DNA of 14,823 nucleotides from JBILVQ01 sp044370375 (GCA_044370375.1 JBILVQ010000058.1:1-14823), one strand, 5' to 3'; positions 1 through 9,600 are shown, counted from the stretch's first letter. A program made the numbers and translations. The notes: generated by a model from the letters alone, not told the origin.

Positions 1-2
1 AT

Positions 3-3000
3 GCACCAACTGCAACACTTTCTACTACACAAGTAAATGAAACTTGCTCTGCTGCGAATGGTTCCATCGACTTAACCGTAACCGGTGGTGTGGGTCCGTT
101 TACATTTGCTTGGGACAATGGTGCAACTACAGAAGACATCAGCGGATTAGCTGCCAACACTTACAATGTAACGGTAACCGATCAGAATGCTTGTGTAGCG
201 ACTAGCTCGGTGACCATTACCAATGCACCAACAGCAACTTTATCGACTACACAAGTAGATGAAACTTGTTCTGCTGCCAACGGTTCAATTGACTTGACTA
301 TTGCCGGTGGTGTGGGTCCGTTTACCTTTGCTTGGGACAATGGTGCTACTACAGAAGACATCAGTGGTTTAGCAGCAAACACTTATAACGTAACTGTTAC
401 CGATCAAAATGCGTGTGTGGCCAATACCTCGGTGACCATCACCAATGCACCAACGGCAACATTATCAACTACACAAGTGGATGAAACTTGTTCTGCTGCC
501 AACGGTTCAATTGACTTGACTGTTGCCGGTGGTGTGGGTCCGTTTACATTTGCATGGGACAATGGTGCTACTACTGAAGACATCAGTGGTTTAGCAGCCA
601 ATACTTACAATGTTACCGTTACTGATCAGAATGCTTGTGTGGCGACTACTTCAGTCACTATTACCAATGCACCAACTGCAACACTTTCTACTACACAAGT
701 AAATGAAACTTGTTCTGCTGCGAATGGTTCCATCGACTTGACGGTTAGCGGTGGTGTGGGTCCGTTTACATTTGCTTGGGACAATGGTGCAACTACTGAA
801 GATATTTCAGGTTTAGCAGCCAATACTTACAATGTTACCGTTACTGATCAGAATGCTTGTGTGGCGACAACTTCAGTCACTATTACGAATGCACCAACGG
901 CAACACTTTCTACTACACAAGGAAATGAAACTTGCTCTGCTGCGAATGGTTCCATCGACTTAACCGTAACCGGTGGTGTTGGTCCGTTTACCTTTGCATG
1001 GGACAATGGTGCTACTACTGAAGATATTTCAGGTTTAGCTGCCAACACCTACAACGTAACAGTGACCGATCAGAATGCTTGTGTGGCAACAACCTCTGTT
1101 ACTATTACCAATGTACCAACAGCAACGCTATCGACTACACAAGTGGATGAAACTTGTTCAGCTGCGAATGGTTCCATCGACTTGACTGTTAGCGGTGGTG
1201 TTGGTCCGTTTACCTTTGCTTGGGACAATGGTGCAACTACAGAAGATATTTCAGGTTTAGCTGCCAACATTTACAACGTAACAGTAACCGATCAAAATGC
1301 TTGTGTAGCAACTACCTCAGTGACCATAACGAATGCACCAACTGCAACGCTATCGACTACACAGGTGGATGAAACTTGTTCAGCTGCGAATGGTTCCATC
1401 GACTTAACCGTAACAGGTGGTGTTGGTCCGTTTACATTTGCTTGGGACAATGGTGCTACCACAGAAGACATCAGTGGATTAGCAGCCAACACTTACAATG
1501 TTACTGTAACCGATCAGAATGCTTGTGTAGCCACTGCATCTGTTGTCATTGTCAACGGTGCTACTTTGGTACTAAGCACAACGGTTGTTGATGGTGTTTG
1601 TAGCATTCCGGTTGGCAGTATTGATTTGACCGTTAATGGGGGCGTTTCTCCAATTTCTTTCTCTTGGAGCAATGGTTTAAATACCGAAGATATTTCAGGC
1701 TTGGCGGCAGGAATTTATTCCGTAACCGTAACAGATGGTGCAGGATGTACTGCAATTACAGGTGCAATTGTAAATGATTTAGCCGGTCCTCAAAGCATAG
1801 GATTAACCGCTTATGATGCAACTTGCGGATTGAATAACGGAGCAGTACAAGTCAATACTGTCACCGGTGGATCTCCTGCTTTCGAATATTCAATTGATGC
1901 CGTCAACTTTACCTTCAACGACAGCATTTTCAATCTTGCCCCCGGAGCATATTTACTTTATGTAAGGGATACCAATACTTGTATCACTACACAGTCGTTT
2001 CAAATCAATGCATTGCCTGTTGGTATTGCTAATGCCGGTGCAGATACTTCCATTTGTTCAGGAGCTTCTATAACACTAAACGGAAGTGGAGGTATAAATT
2101 ATGCATGGGATAATGGTGCAGGTTCAACTGCTTCGGTGGTGGTTAGTCCTGCCAACACTACCATGTATACACTAACCATAACGGATGTGAACGGATGTAT
2201 ATCGAGTGATCAAGTTTTGGTTACTGTGAACGCAAATCCTGCTATACCTGTAATTATCGCATCCGGAAGCACCACTTTTTGTGCCGGAGACTCGGTTCAG
2301 TTGAGTTCTCCAAATCTTGGTGGAAATACATGGTCGAACGGTTCAACCACGAATAGTATAACCGTATTGAATTCTTCTCAAATTGTTTTGGTTTATACAG
2401 ATGTAAATGGTTGTTCAGCTTCTGATACAACCAATGTGCTTGTTAATCCACTTCCTTTGGTATTGATCAATTCACCTGTTGCGGTTTGTGAAGGGTCAGC
2501 ATCAATTGCCTTGACCAATGGTTCTCCGCTTGGTGGTGTTTACAGCGGTCCGGGAATTAATGGCGGCATATTTAATCCTATCCTTACAGGAGCAGGGGTA
2601 TTTAATTATCAATATTTATTTACTGATATCAATGGTTGTACAGCTGTTGATAGCGGACAAGTATTGGTAAATGCCAAACCTGTTTTGACTCTATTAGAAG
2701 ATTCACTCTTTTATTGTTCGGGCAATGATGCGGCAATTCTAAACGCTGTTAGTCCTAGCGGTGGTACTTATTCAGGAACAAGTGTTTCTGCTAATACCTT
2801 TGATCCAACTACTGCAGGTGAGGGAATGTTTACTTTGAATTATTCCTACACCGATGGAAATTCATGTTCCAATACGATTGATGTGATTGCGCAGGTGGGT
2901 TTATTGGAGGTAGAACTTCCTGATAATATTTCGGGTATCGTGAATGAACCTATTGCTGTTCTGTCGAGCACTAATTATTACAGGTCCGCCGGTGATTTTG

Positions 3001-3419
3001 AATATCGTTGGGAGCCAGCATCACTCTTTAATGATCCGAACGCTCAATATCCATTTATTACAACTTCTAAAGACACCGCTATCTCCTTAACCATATCGGA
3101 TGGCTATTGTACAGCTGTTGATAATGGAAGGGTGCTGGTGATTGAACCCGAAGTGGTACTTGTGGTGGCAAGCAGCAATCCAGGAAATGGAGTTTATGAT
3201 GTGCTCGTTGATAATGGTAAAGATATCCGGACTTACGAGTTCTTTATCTTTGATGAAGCAGGCGCCATTGTTTGGCAACAGTCGGGGTCAATAGCCGTAG
3301 GAAAATCCAAGATTCCTTTGAATCTTTCAGTATTTGCCGACGGAGCTTATATACTTCAAATGAGAATTGGTTCAACGGTTAAAACATCAAAGCTTATCAA
3401 ATCGGAAGGCAACAGATAA
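3..3419 (+). CDS. Giant SprB-like repeat adhesin with T9SS-type C-terminus (5' end outside window)
   Basis: This is a large extracellular protein, probably a cell-surface or gliding-type adhesin; only its last 1138 residues are visible. The frame is already open at the left edge, so no start lies here. In order it shows seven near-identical 74-residue repeats with the core GSIDLT..GGVGPFTFAWDNG and TEDISGLAANTYNVTVTD, two Cys each (nt 12-1565). Then come two diverged repeats (about 1566-2015) and four Ig/PKD-like modules of about 72 residues with an xxCxGxS / DVNGC pattern (about 2010-2900). The last 85 residues (from about 3160) resemble a type A T9SS sorting domain: NPGNGVYDV, DEAG, then FADGAYILQM and a basic KTSKLIK tail, although the usual PNP is only NP. 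The repeats match the SprB family known from Flavobacterium gliding adhesins. Secretion by T9SS is inferred. Adhesin identity is fairly sure; the ligand is unknown. Confidence 0.85.
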   Translation, partial: APTATLSTTQVNETCSAANGSIDLTVTGGVGPFTFAWDNGATTEDISGLAANTYNVTVTDQNACVATSSVTITNAPTATLSTTQVDETCSAANGSIDLTIAGGVGPFTFAWDNGATTEDISGLAANTYNVTVTDQNACVANTSVTITNAPTATLSTTQVDETCSAANGSIDLTVAGGVGPFTFAWDNGATTEDISGLAANTYNVTVTDQNACVATTSVTITNAPTATLSTTQVNETCSAANGSIDLTVSGGVGPFTFAWDNGATTEDISGLAANTYNVTVTDQNACVATTSVTITNAPTATLSTTQGNETCSAANGSIDLTVTGGVGPFTFAWDNGATTEDISGLAANTYNVTVTDQNACVATTSVTITNVPTATLSTTQVDETCSAANGSIDLTVSGGVGPFTFAWDNGATTEDISGLAANIYNVTVTDQNACVATTSVTITNAPTATLSTTQVDETCSAANGSIDLTVTGGVGPFTFAWDNGATTEDISGLAANTYNVTVTDQNACVATASVVIVNGATLVLSTTVVDGVCSIPVGSIDLTVNGGVSPISFSWSNGLNTEDISGLAAGIYSVTVTDGAGCTAITGAIVNDLAGPQSIGLTAYDATCGLNNGAVQVNTVTGGSPAFEYSIDAVNFTFNDSIFNLAPGAYLLYVRDTNTCITTQSFQINALPVGIANAGADTSICSGASITLNGSGGINYAWDNGAGSTASVVVSPANTTMYTLTITDVNGCISSDQVLVTVNANPAIPVIIASGSTTFCAGDSVQLSSPNLGGNTWSNGSTTNSITVLNSSQIVLVYTDVNGCSASDTTNVLVNPLPLVLINSPVAVCEGSASIALTNGSPLGGVYSGPGINGGIFNPILTGAGVFNYQYLFTDINGCTAVDSGQVLVNAKPVLTLLEDSLFYCSGNDAAILNAVSPSGGTYSGTSVSANTFDPTTAGEGMFTLNYSYTDGNSCSNTIDVIAQVGLLEVELPDNISGIVNEPIAVLSSTNYYRSAGDFEYRWEPASLFNDPNAQYPFITTSKDTAISLTISDGYCTAVDNGRVLVIEPEVVLVVASSNPGNGVYDVLVDNGKDIRTYEFFIFDEAGAIVWQQSGSIAVGKSKIPLNLSVFADGAYILQMRIGSTVKTSKLIKSEGNR
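12..1565 (+). repeat. Seven tandem 222-bp repeats (SprB-type, 74 codons each)
   Basis: Units start at 12, 234, 456, 678, 900, 1122 and 1344, exactly 222 bp apart, and stay in frame. At the protein level they differ at only a few places: VDETC, VNETC or GNETC; IAGG, VAGG, VTGG or VSGG; and ATS, ANT or ATT before SVTITN. Many differences between units are synonymous. An eighth, diverged copy follows at about 1566. The array probably continues left of the window, so the true copy number is unknown. Confidence 0.95.
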
Positions 3420-3432
3420 GTTACCATCATGC

Positions 3433-3468
3433 AAAACGACCCATGAGAATCATGGGTCGTTTTTTTTT
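3433..3468 (+). terminator. Strong intrinsic terminator after the adhesin gene
   Basis: ACGACCCATG (3436-3445) and CATGGGTCGT (3451-3460) form a perfect 10-bp stem with a 5-nt AGAAT loop. It is followed by T8 at 3461-3468 and extended by A/T pairs. The stem starts 13 nt after the adhesin stop. On the minus strand the same stem is followed by TTTT, so it may also stop readthrough from the minus-strand HTTM gene. The rest of the gap to 3700 shows no gene or clear signal. Confidence 0.9.
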
Positions 3469-3700
3469 GATTTTTGCGGAGATATAATTTATTGAATTTT
3501 AATCCTCTTCGCAATTGATGAATCTGTTTCTTGAAAACGTTTCTTTTAGGGTTAGATGACAGTAGAACAAGGCGGAGCCCAAATAGATTCCCTAAAAAAA
3601 GTGCTTTATAATAGGCAGGAAAATATAACTTTCAAACAGCCTCCGAACAAAGTTTTTCTAAGCCTTTTTGATAACATGAATGCTTTTCTTTTTTAAATAA

Positions 3701-5404
3701 TTAGGATTTGCTTCCATTGTTTAGCAAGGTGTGAATCCTGGTTTTTTCCTGCATAAAGGGGGCTGAAAGCGTATCCGTATAGATAAACAAAGTACCTACA
3801 TCATCCCCTTCAAAAGGTTTTTCGTAATACAAGGTATCTCCTTTTACATCAAAATCTCTGATACGTTTTGCAGGCTTGAAGGGGTCGAGTAAATATTCCA
3901 TTTTCACAACCTTTTTTAGAAAATCAGCATTGCTAACAAGCGAAAGCCTGTCCCCTTTATTAATAAAGGTATCGAAAGGTACATAGTCTGCTTTTCCGCT
4001 GCTATCAACACTTGCATGGTAACCCTTGTGGTTGACTTGTGCAAATGGACTAGCCGGAAAGGGATCCACCGAGCGATAACAGTAATACATATTTACTTTT
4101 TTGTATTTTATTTTATCCGCTCTTAATACATGATAAACACTTTCGCAAAGTTTTGATTTCTTCAATTCAGTAGGCAGGTATTTATCGGTAGGATAGTAGA
4201 GATAGGCTAGTTTTTTCTTCATGCTTTCTTCCGAAACGGCATTGGTAGAATCGTATCCTTCAAATTCGAAGTACAGACCGTCTTTGGTATAACCCTGGTG
4301 CTCTCCGTAGGGTTTTTTAGCATAGTTAACAGAGTACATAGGAAAGGCCGAAAAGGGGTATGTATTGTAAACACAGCAGAAATCAGGCAGTACAAAATTA
4401 TAGCCACAAATCAGGTAGGCCGACAAAAAGACGAACGAATATCCTCTTATCCATTTTTTACTTCTTTGCTCCAATTCTATTCTTTCTATCGTGTTTTTTG
4501 CTTTGCCTAAAAAGTAATCCCAATCAATAAAAAACACATAGAGGGCAATCCATTCAAGGTCATTCAGGCCCATGATGTAGTACAATCCTAGCGTTTCTAT
4601 CACAAAACCTAGGCCGAGTAGGGCACGCAATACAGGTCGTTTTACAAAGATCAATGCCACCACCGGAGAAATTTGAAGCAAGAGATTAAAAACAGCAAGT
4701 CCTTTGTAGAGAAATTCACTCTTTAGAACCGTAAGAATATAGGCAGGATAATCCTGAAATAATGTCATTTCATATTGCAATACAAGTATGTTTCTCATGT
4801 TATCGCTTATGGCCCAGGCGGGACCTGAGTTAAGCATTTTCCAATAGAAACTATTGATGAACATGAGCGCTACCGATGCCTGTCCAAGGTAAAAGGGCCA
4901 AGCAATTTGTTTCAAAGGATTGCACAACCATTTTGGATAACGATTCCATTTTGTACTTAAATAGTAATCTAAAGAAAACTTACCGGGTTGTGCAAAGAGG
5001 AAGGCAATCTGTGTAAGCAATAAAACGTTTGAACCATGACACCAATAGCCGTCACGATTGATAGATTCAAAAAATCCCATCAAATGCAAGTTACAGGTTA
5101 AAAGCACCCAGCCTGCAGGTCTGGTAAAAAGCCCGAGGGCAAAAAGTAAGAGTGAAATGTCTTTTACCAGTATCCAACCGTTAAGTTGGTCCAGCGTTGG
5201 CATATTTATTTGGAATAGGTTGAGTATCCCCTTTGGGTCGTAACAAGTAACTGTTTTCAGATAATCTTCGCTAAAAAGTACATGAGCGTGGAAGTCGTAC
5301 CATACAACAAAGCAAAGTCCTAGCCGTCCGATGCTGAGGGCCAAGGGTGCGGGTTTTAATGCAGCCACTTTAAAGGCATTCCAGAGATTGATAAAAAAAT
5401 TCAT
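3701..5404 (-). CDS. HTTM-type (gamma-carboxylase-like) multi-pass membrane protein with C-terminal soluble domain
   Basis: The 567-residue protein has about eight or nine hydrophobic segments (roughly 24-42, 79-112, 126-140, 168-186, 236-254, 260-300, 322-340). Residues 80-150 show the hallmark of the HTTM family, the horizontally transferred transmembrane domain related to vitamin K-dependent gamma-carboxylase: GLFTRPAGW, SINRDGYWCHG (114-124) and PGKFSLDYYL. After about residue 345 (YPFSAFPMYS) comes a polar tail of about 210 residues, probably a beta-rich domain. The ATG at 5404 is chosen; a TTG at 5425 is in frame but would overlap the upstream gene. The ATG lies 2 nt after the stop of the SCO gene, so the two are almost certainly cotranscribed. 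Substrate and reaction are unknown: bacterial HTTM proteins are mostly uncharacterised, and carboxylase activity should not be assumed. The link to copper or respiration is inferred from the neighbour only. Confidence 0.8.
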   Translation of the reverse strand: MNFFINLWNAFKVAALKPAPLALSIGRLGLCFVVWYDFHAHVLFSEDYLKTVTCYDPKGILNLFQINMPTLDQLNGWILVKDISLLLFALGLFTRPAGWVLLTCNLHLMGFFESINRDGYWCHGSNVLLLTQIAFLFAQPGKFSLDYYLSTKWNRYPKWLCNPLKQIAWPFYLGQASVALMFINSFYWKMLNSGPAWAISDNMRNILVLQYEMTLFQDYPAYILTVLKSEFLYKGLAVFNLLLQISPVVALIFVKRPVLRALLGLGFVIETLGLYYIMGLNDLEWIALYVFFIDWDYFLGKAKNTIERIELEQRSKKWIRGYSFVFLSAYLICGYNFVLPDFCCVYNTYPFSAFPMYSVNYAKKPYGEHQGYTKDGLYFEFEGYDSTNAVSEESMKKKLAYLYYPTDKYLPTELKKSKLCESVYHVLRADKIKYKKVNMYYCYRSVDPFPASPFAQVNHKGYHASVDSSGKADYVPFDTFINKGDRLSLVSNADFLKKVVKMEYLLDPFKPAKRIRDFDVKGDTLYYEKPFEGDDVGTLFIYTDTLSAPFMQEKTRIHTLLNNGSKS

Positions 5405-5406
5405 GG

Positions 5407-6156
5407 TTAGTTGATTTTGAGGCAACCGTGCAAACGAAGTTTGTTGATTACCAGGTTAAGGGTTTTGATTTTTGTAAATTCTTTGGTGTATTCGTTTTCT
5501 CTTTCTACCATTTTTATTTCTTTGATCAAGCGGTTTACGTCCAGCGAATCGGTCCCTTCGTAATAACCACGGATGTTTTTATGTCGATCCACCAATACAA
5601 ACATTTGTGTATGGATAAAATCATTTTCATCTCCATTGCCTTTATCTTCTACTACGAAATATTGGTCTCTTGCCATTCGGTACAATTCTTTTTTGCTACC
5701 GGTTACAAATTCCCATTTGCCGGGCCGGGCCTTGAATTGATTGGCATAAACCCTCAGTACTTCGCTATTGTCCTCTTCCGGCATAACGGTGTGGGAAAGA
5801 ATTTTTATCCGCGGATTATTGCTAAATGCTTTTTGCACCCTGAGCAGGGAGTTCGACATTTTCGGGCAAATACTTTGGCAGGTCGTAAAAAAGAAATCGG
5901 CCACATAAATACAACCATCAAAGTTTTTTTCATTCACGGTTTGTCCGAATTGATTCACAAAGGAAAACGAGCTGACTTGATGAGCAAGGGTATCTCCTTT
6001 CGCGCTGATTTGAATGGGCCCGTAGTTTGGCAAGACAATAATTTCCCGATCCTGATTCCCGCCAAATTGATAATAGAGGAAAAAAAGAAATAGAAAGGAG
6101 GCTAGGAAGATGCCACCAATTTTTATGGTCTTCAGCAATTTTATTTTGGTAAACAC
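5407..6156 (-). CDS. SCO1/SenC-family copper chaperone / thiol oxidoreductase, membrane anchored
   Basis: This 249-residue protein has one N-terminal membrane anchor (about 13-29) and an exported thioredoxin-fold domain. The SCO metal site is complete: Cys93 and Cys97 in TTCQSICPKM, and His182 in FIHTQMFVLVD. HTVMPEEDN (122-130) is the family variant seen in Bacteroidota. SCO proteins deliver copper to, or reduce, the CuA site of cytochrome oxidase, or protect against thiol stress. Which role applies cannot be told here, because no oxidase gene is in view. The start is GTG at 6156; no in-frame ATG lies between the upstream stop (6220-6222) and the anchor, and a TTG at codon 8 is the main alternative. 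The C-terminal 30 residues are basic and longer than usual. It is the first gene of a two-gene operon with the HTTM gene 2 nt downstream. No clear TAnnTTTG promoter was found upstream of it. Confidence 0.9.
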   Translation of the reverse strand: MFTKIKLLKTIKIGGIFLASFLFLFFLYYQFGGNQDREIIVLPNYGPIQISAKGDTLAHQVSSFSFVNQFGQTVNEKNFDGCIYVADFFFTTCQSICPKMSNSLLRVQKAFSNNPRIKILSHTVMPEEDNSEVLRVYANQFKARPGKWEFVTGSKKELYRMARDQYFVVEDKGNGDENDFIHTQMFVLVDRHKNIRGYYEGTDSLDVNRLIKEIKMVERENEYTKEFTKIKTLNLVINKLRLHGCLKIN

Positions 6157-6455
6157 TAGGCCAAGATTGTTGACATGAATTTTTTTGTATCCTTCAAGAT
6201 GAACGATAGTTTCTATGATTTATTTTCCTGGAAGAGGGTTTTTTGTTTTTGTGAGGCAAAAAATATCCCGAATTGAAAATGCCCATCCTTTAAAGAAGCA
6301 TGAATGGGCAATAGATATTCTGTTTTGGTGTAAAGGGCAATCAAAATAATTGGAAGAGAATAACTTTGGATAAAAACGCTGTTTAAATTCAAATTCAGAC
6401 AAGGGAAGGAAAGAAAAAAATTAAATTTTCCGTTAGAACAAACCAGGTTTTTTCA
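6157..6455. other. Divergent intergenic region between SCO and metH leader
   Basis: This AT-rich stretch separates the minus-strand SCO gene from the plus-strand metH leader. The only structure noted is an inverted repeat TGCCCAT / ATGGGCA (6280-6286 and 6304-6310) with a 17-nt spacer; no function is evident. A 60-codon minus-strand ORF (6402-6220) has no recognisable features and is not called. The SCO promoter should lie here but was not identified. Confidence 0.5.
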
Positions 6456-6463
6456 TATATTTG
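6456..6463 (+). promoter_or_regulatory. Predicted -7 element TATATTTG of the metH riboswitch transcript
   Basis: TATATTTG matches the Bacteroidota -7 consensus TAnnTTTG. It would place the transcription start near 6468-6470, about 13 nt before the riboswitch P1 helix, which is the expected geometry. No clean -33 TTTG is present at the usual distance, so the call rests on the -7 match and its position. Confidence 0.6.
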
Positions 6464-6481
6464 CCGCCTGTTCTTTGGAAT

Positions 6482-6600
6482 GCTTATCCAGAAAGGTGGA
6501 GGGACTGAGCCCTGTGAAACCTTGACAACCTCTGAGAAATTTACTTTTCTCAAAAGGTGCCAATTCCTGTCTTGTCCTCCCCGGGCAAGTTTAGATAAGC
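6482..6600 (+). promoter_or_regulatory. SAM-I (S-box) riboswitch aptamer upstream of metH
   Basis: The conserved S-box core is directly readable. P1 is GCTTATC (6482-6488) with GATAAGC (6594-6600). Next come CCAGAAAGGTGGAGGGACTG, GCCCTGTGAAACC and the CAACC segment, then AAGGTGCCAATTCCTG. The P3 tip TGAGAAA/TTTCTCA is self-complementary, and P4 is CTTGTCC with GGGCAAG (6571-6589, one G-U pair). SAM-I aptamers bind S-adenosylmethionine and switch off methionine biosynthesis genes when it is abundant. The gene that follows is metH, which fits exactly. Confidence 0.96.
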
Positions 6601-6636
6601 CGGTGCAATACCTATCGCCACACTTGATTTGCTATT

Positions 6637-6659
6637 GCCCTGGGTTATCAGGGTTTTTT
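6637..6659 (+). terminator. Candidate riboswitch expression-platform terminator
   Basis: CCCTG (6638-6642) pairs with CAGGG (6649-6653) around the loop GGTTAT, with a possible G-U at the base, and T6 follows (6654-6659). The stem is short. GGTTATC (6643-6649), which covers the loop and the first base of the 3' arm, can also pair with GATAA-G-CC (6594-6601, one bulge), most of which is the 3' strand of P1. That gives a plausible antiterminator when SAM is absent. It ends 35 nt before the metH start codon. Confidence 0.6.
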
Positions 6660-6694
6660 GGATACTCATCCACAGAACTTCTATTGACCATGCT

Positions 6695-9600
6695 ATGAAA
6701 AAGAATATTCAGGAAGAATTAAAGAAAAGGGTTTTGGTGATTGATGGGGCCATGGGCACCATGATTCAACGTTACAAATTACAAGAAGAGGATTACCGTG
6801 GAGAACGGTTTAAAAACTACCCTTCTGATTTGAAGGGCAACAACGACCTGTTGTCACTTACCCGCCCCGATGTAATCCTTGCCATTCACCAGGAATACCT
6901 GGAGGCCGGTTCCGATATTATTGAAACCAATACTTTCAATGCACAACGGATTTCTTTGGCCGATTATAAAATGGAGGCATTGGCCTATGAATTGAATTTT
7001 GAGTCGGCTAAATTAGCTGTGCAGGCAGCAGCGGCCTTTACAGCTGTTAATCCTGATAAGCCTCGTTATGTTGCAGGGGCCATCGGACCAACCAATCGCA
7101 CCGCAAGTCTTTCGCCCGATGTGAATGATCCCGGTTATCGGGCGGTGAATTTTGATCAGTTGGTTGATGCTTACGCAGAACAGGTTAGGGGTTTGATGGA
7201 TGGAGGTGTAGATTTAATCCTGATTGAAACCATCTTTGATACGCTCAATGCTAAAGCAGCTTTGTTTGCTATTCAATCAGTTATGGAGGAATTAAAACAC
7301 GAATTACCTGTGATGATTTCAGGTACCATAACCGATGCAAGCGGAAGAACCCTATCAGGTCAAACGGTTGAAGCTTTTTTGAATGCCGTTAGCCATGTCC
7401 CCCTTTTGAGTATTGGCCTGAACTGTGCATTGGGAGCGAAAGAAATGCGCCCTTATTTGCAGGAACTTTCCGAGAAGGCTCCATTTTTTATCAGTGCCTA
7501 TCCCAATGCAGGTTTGCCCAACCAATTCGGAGAGTACGATGAATCACCCGATGACATGAGTCATCAGATTTGCGATTTTTTGGAGGCCGGTTTTGTCAAT
7601 ATTGTTGGAGGATGTTGTGGTACTACTCCCGATCATATCCGTCACATTGCTAAACACGCGGCCCATGCTGTTCCCAGGATAGTACCTGCCATTGAACCTT
7701 ATTTGCGCTTGAGTGGCCTTGAGCCGGTTACTTTGCGACCGGATTCCAATTTCATGAATGTGGGAGAACGAACCAATGTAACTGGTTCCAAAAAGTTTGC
7801 AAGGTTAATTCTTCAAGGAAACTATGATGAAGCATTAAGTGTGGCCCGCGAACAGGTTGAAGGTGGTGCACAAGTGATTGATGTTAACATGGATGAAGGC
7901 ATGTTGGATGCAGTTGCCGCCATGACAAAATTCTTGAACCTTGTTGGGGCAGAACCTGATATCGCCCGGGTACCGGTTATGGTAGATTCTTCAAAGTTTC
8001 ATGTTATTGAAGCGGGTTTAAAATGTTTGCAGGGAAAATCGATTGTAAACTCTATCTCCCTAAAAGAAGGAGAAGCAGAATTTATTCGACAAGCTACACT
8101 AATTAAGAAATTCGGTGCAGCACTCATCGTTATGGCCTTTGATGAAAACGGACAAGCCGATACCTTTCAACGCAGAATTGAAATTTGTGAGCGAGCTTAT
8201 CGCTTGCTTACCGAAGTAGTAAAGTTTCCTGCACAAGATATTATTTTTGATCCCAATATTTTTCCTGTGGCAACCGGCATGGATGAACACAGAAAAAATG
8301 CGCTTGATTTTTTCGAGGCAACAGCATGGATCAAACAAAATCTTCCACTGGCAAAGATATCAGGAGGAGTAAGTAATGTTTCGTTTTCGTTCAGGGGTAA
8401 TGATGTTGTGCGTGAAGCCATTCATTCATCTTTTCTTTATCATGCCATTGCAAAGGGAATGGATATGGGCATTGTGAATCCTTCTCAATTGCAGATTTAT
8501 GATGAAATACCAAAAGAATTATTGCAGTTGGTAGAGGATGTCTTGCTTGACAGAAATGATGAGGCTACCGAAAGATTAATTCAACATGCTGAAAGTCTAA
8601 AAGGACAATCACTTGTGAAACAAGAGAAAGATGAAGCATGGCGTTTGTTGCCGGTGAACGACCGGCTAACCCATTCGCTGGTGAAGGGAATAGTAGATTA
8701 TATTGATGTGGATGTTGAAGAGGCAAGAAAAAATCAGCCCAAAGCATTGAACTTGATAGAGGGTCCTTTAATGGATGGAATGAATGTAGTAGGAGATTTG
8801 TTTGGTGCCGGAAAAATGTTTTTACCGCAGGTGGTTAAAAGTGCCAGGGTAATGAAAAAAGCCGTTGCTTATTTGTTGCCTTATCTTGAAGCAGAAAAGG
8901 TAGAAGGTAAAAGCAAAGCAGGCAAGGTGGTATTGGCTACTGTAAAAGGAGATGTTCATGATATTGGAAAGAACATTGTTGGGGTAGTGCTTGCTTGCAA
9001 CAATTATGATGTGGTAGATTTAGGGGTGATGGTAGCGGCAGATAAAATTTTGGATGCGGCCATTAAGGAAGAGTCGGATGTTATTGGATTAAGCGGACTC
9101 ATCACACCATCATTGGACGAGATGGTTCATGTTGCTAAAGAGATGAGCCGAAGAGGCTTTACCATTCCGCTGTTGATTGGTGGTGCTACCACCTCGAAGG
9201 TGCATACAGCAGTAAAAATTGAGCCTCATTATCCTGCAAAAGTAGTACACGTAAATGATGCTTCCAGAAGTGTTCCGGTAGTAAGTAATTTGCTTTCAGA
9301 AGATTTGCATGAAGCCTATATTTTATCTGTAAAAGAAGAGTACGAAAGAGTTAGGGCCTATAACTTGAAAGAACAGGCAGCAAAAGTTTTTTTAAGTTTC
9401 AGTGATGCCATAAAGAATAAATTGAAAATTGATTGGTCCACTTACGCTCCGGTGCCTCCCAAGCGAATGGATTTACTGGTTTTCAACCAACATCCTTTGG
9501 AGGATTTTATTCCCTTCATTGATTGGACACCGTTTTTTCATAGCTGGGAAATGAAAGGCTCTTATCCTAAAATTTTTAATGATCCTGAAAAAGGAGATGA

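Noticed and set aside
182..1492. Six minus-strand ORFs of about 65 codons at 222-bp intervals
   Set aside because: They are antisense shadows of the tandem repeats and follow its period exactly; no independent coding signal.
12..1565. Repeat array considered as a CRISPR-like or satellite element
   Set aside because: The units are 222 bp, in frame and without unique spacers; they encode SprB-type protein modules.
5405..5425. TTG start for the HTTM gene adding 7 residues
   Set aside because: It would overlap the SCO gene; the ATG at 5404 is 2 nt after its stop and fits an operon.
5428..6093. 221-codon plus-strand ORF
   Set aside because: It is fully antisense to the SCO gene, which has a clear family match; the plus-strand protein shows no recognisable domain.
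6280..6310. TGCCCAT/ATGGGCA inverted repeat as a terminator
   Set aside because: The 17-nt spacer is long, the stem is 7 bp, and no T run follows on either strand.
6220..6402. 60-codon minus-strand ORF upstream of SCO
   Set aside because: No recognisable motif; biased AT-rich composition typical of non-coding DNA.
6629..6694. Upstream TTG start for metH adding 22 residues
   Set aside because: The extension would lie in the terminator region and has no MetH homology; the ATG at 6695 matches the family start.
6480..6698. 72-codon plus-strand ORF across the metH leader
   Set aside because: It lies in the SAM-I riboswitch, whose conserved RNA bases explain the sequence.
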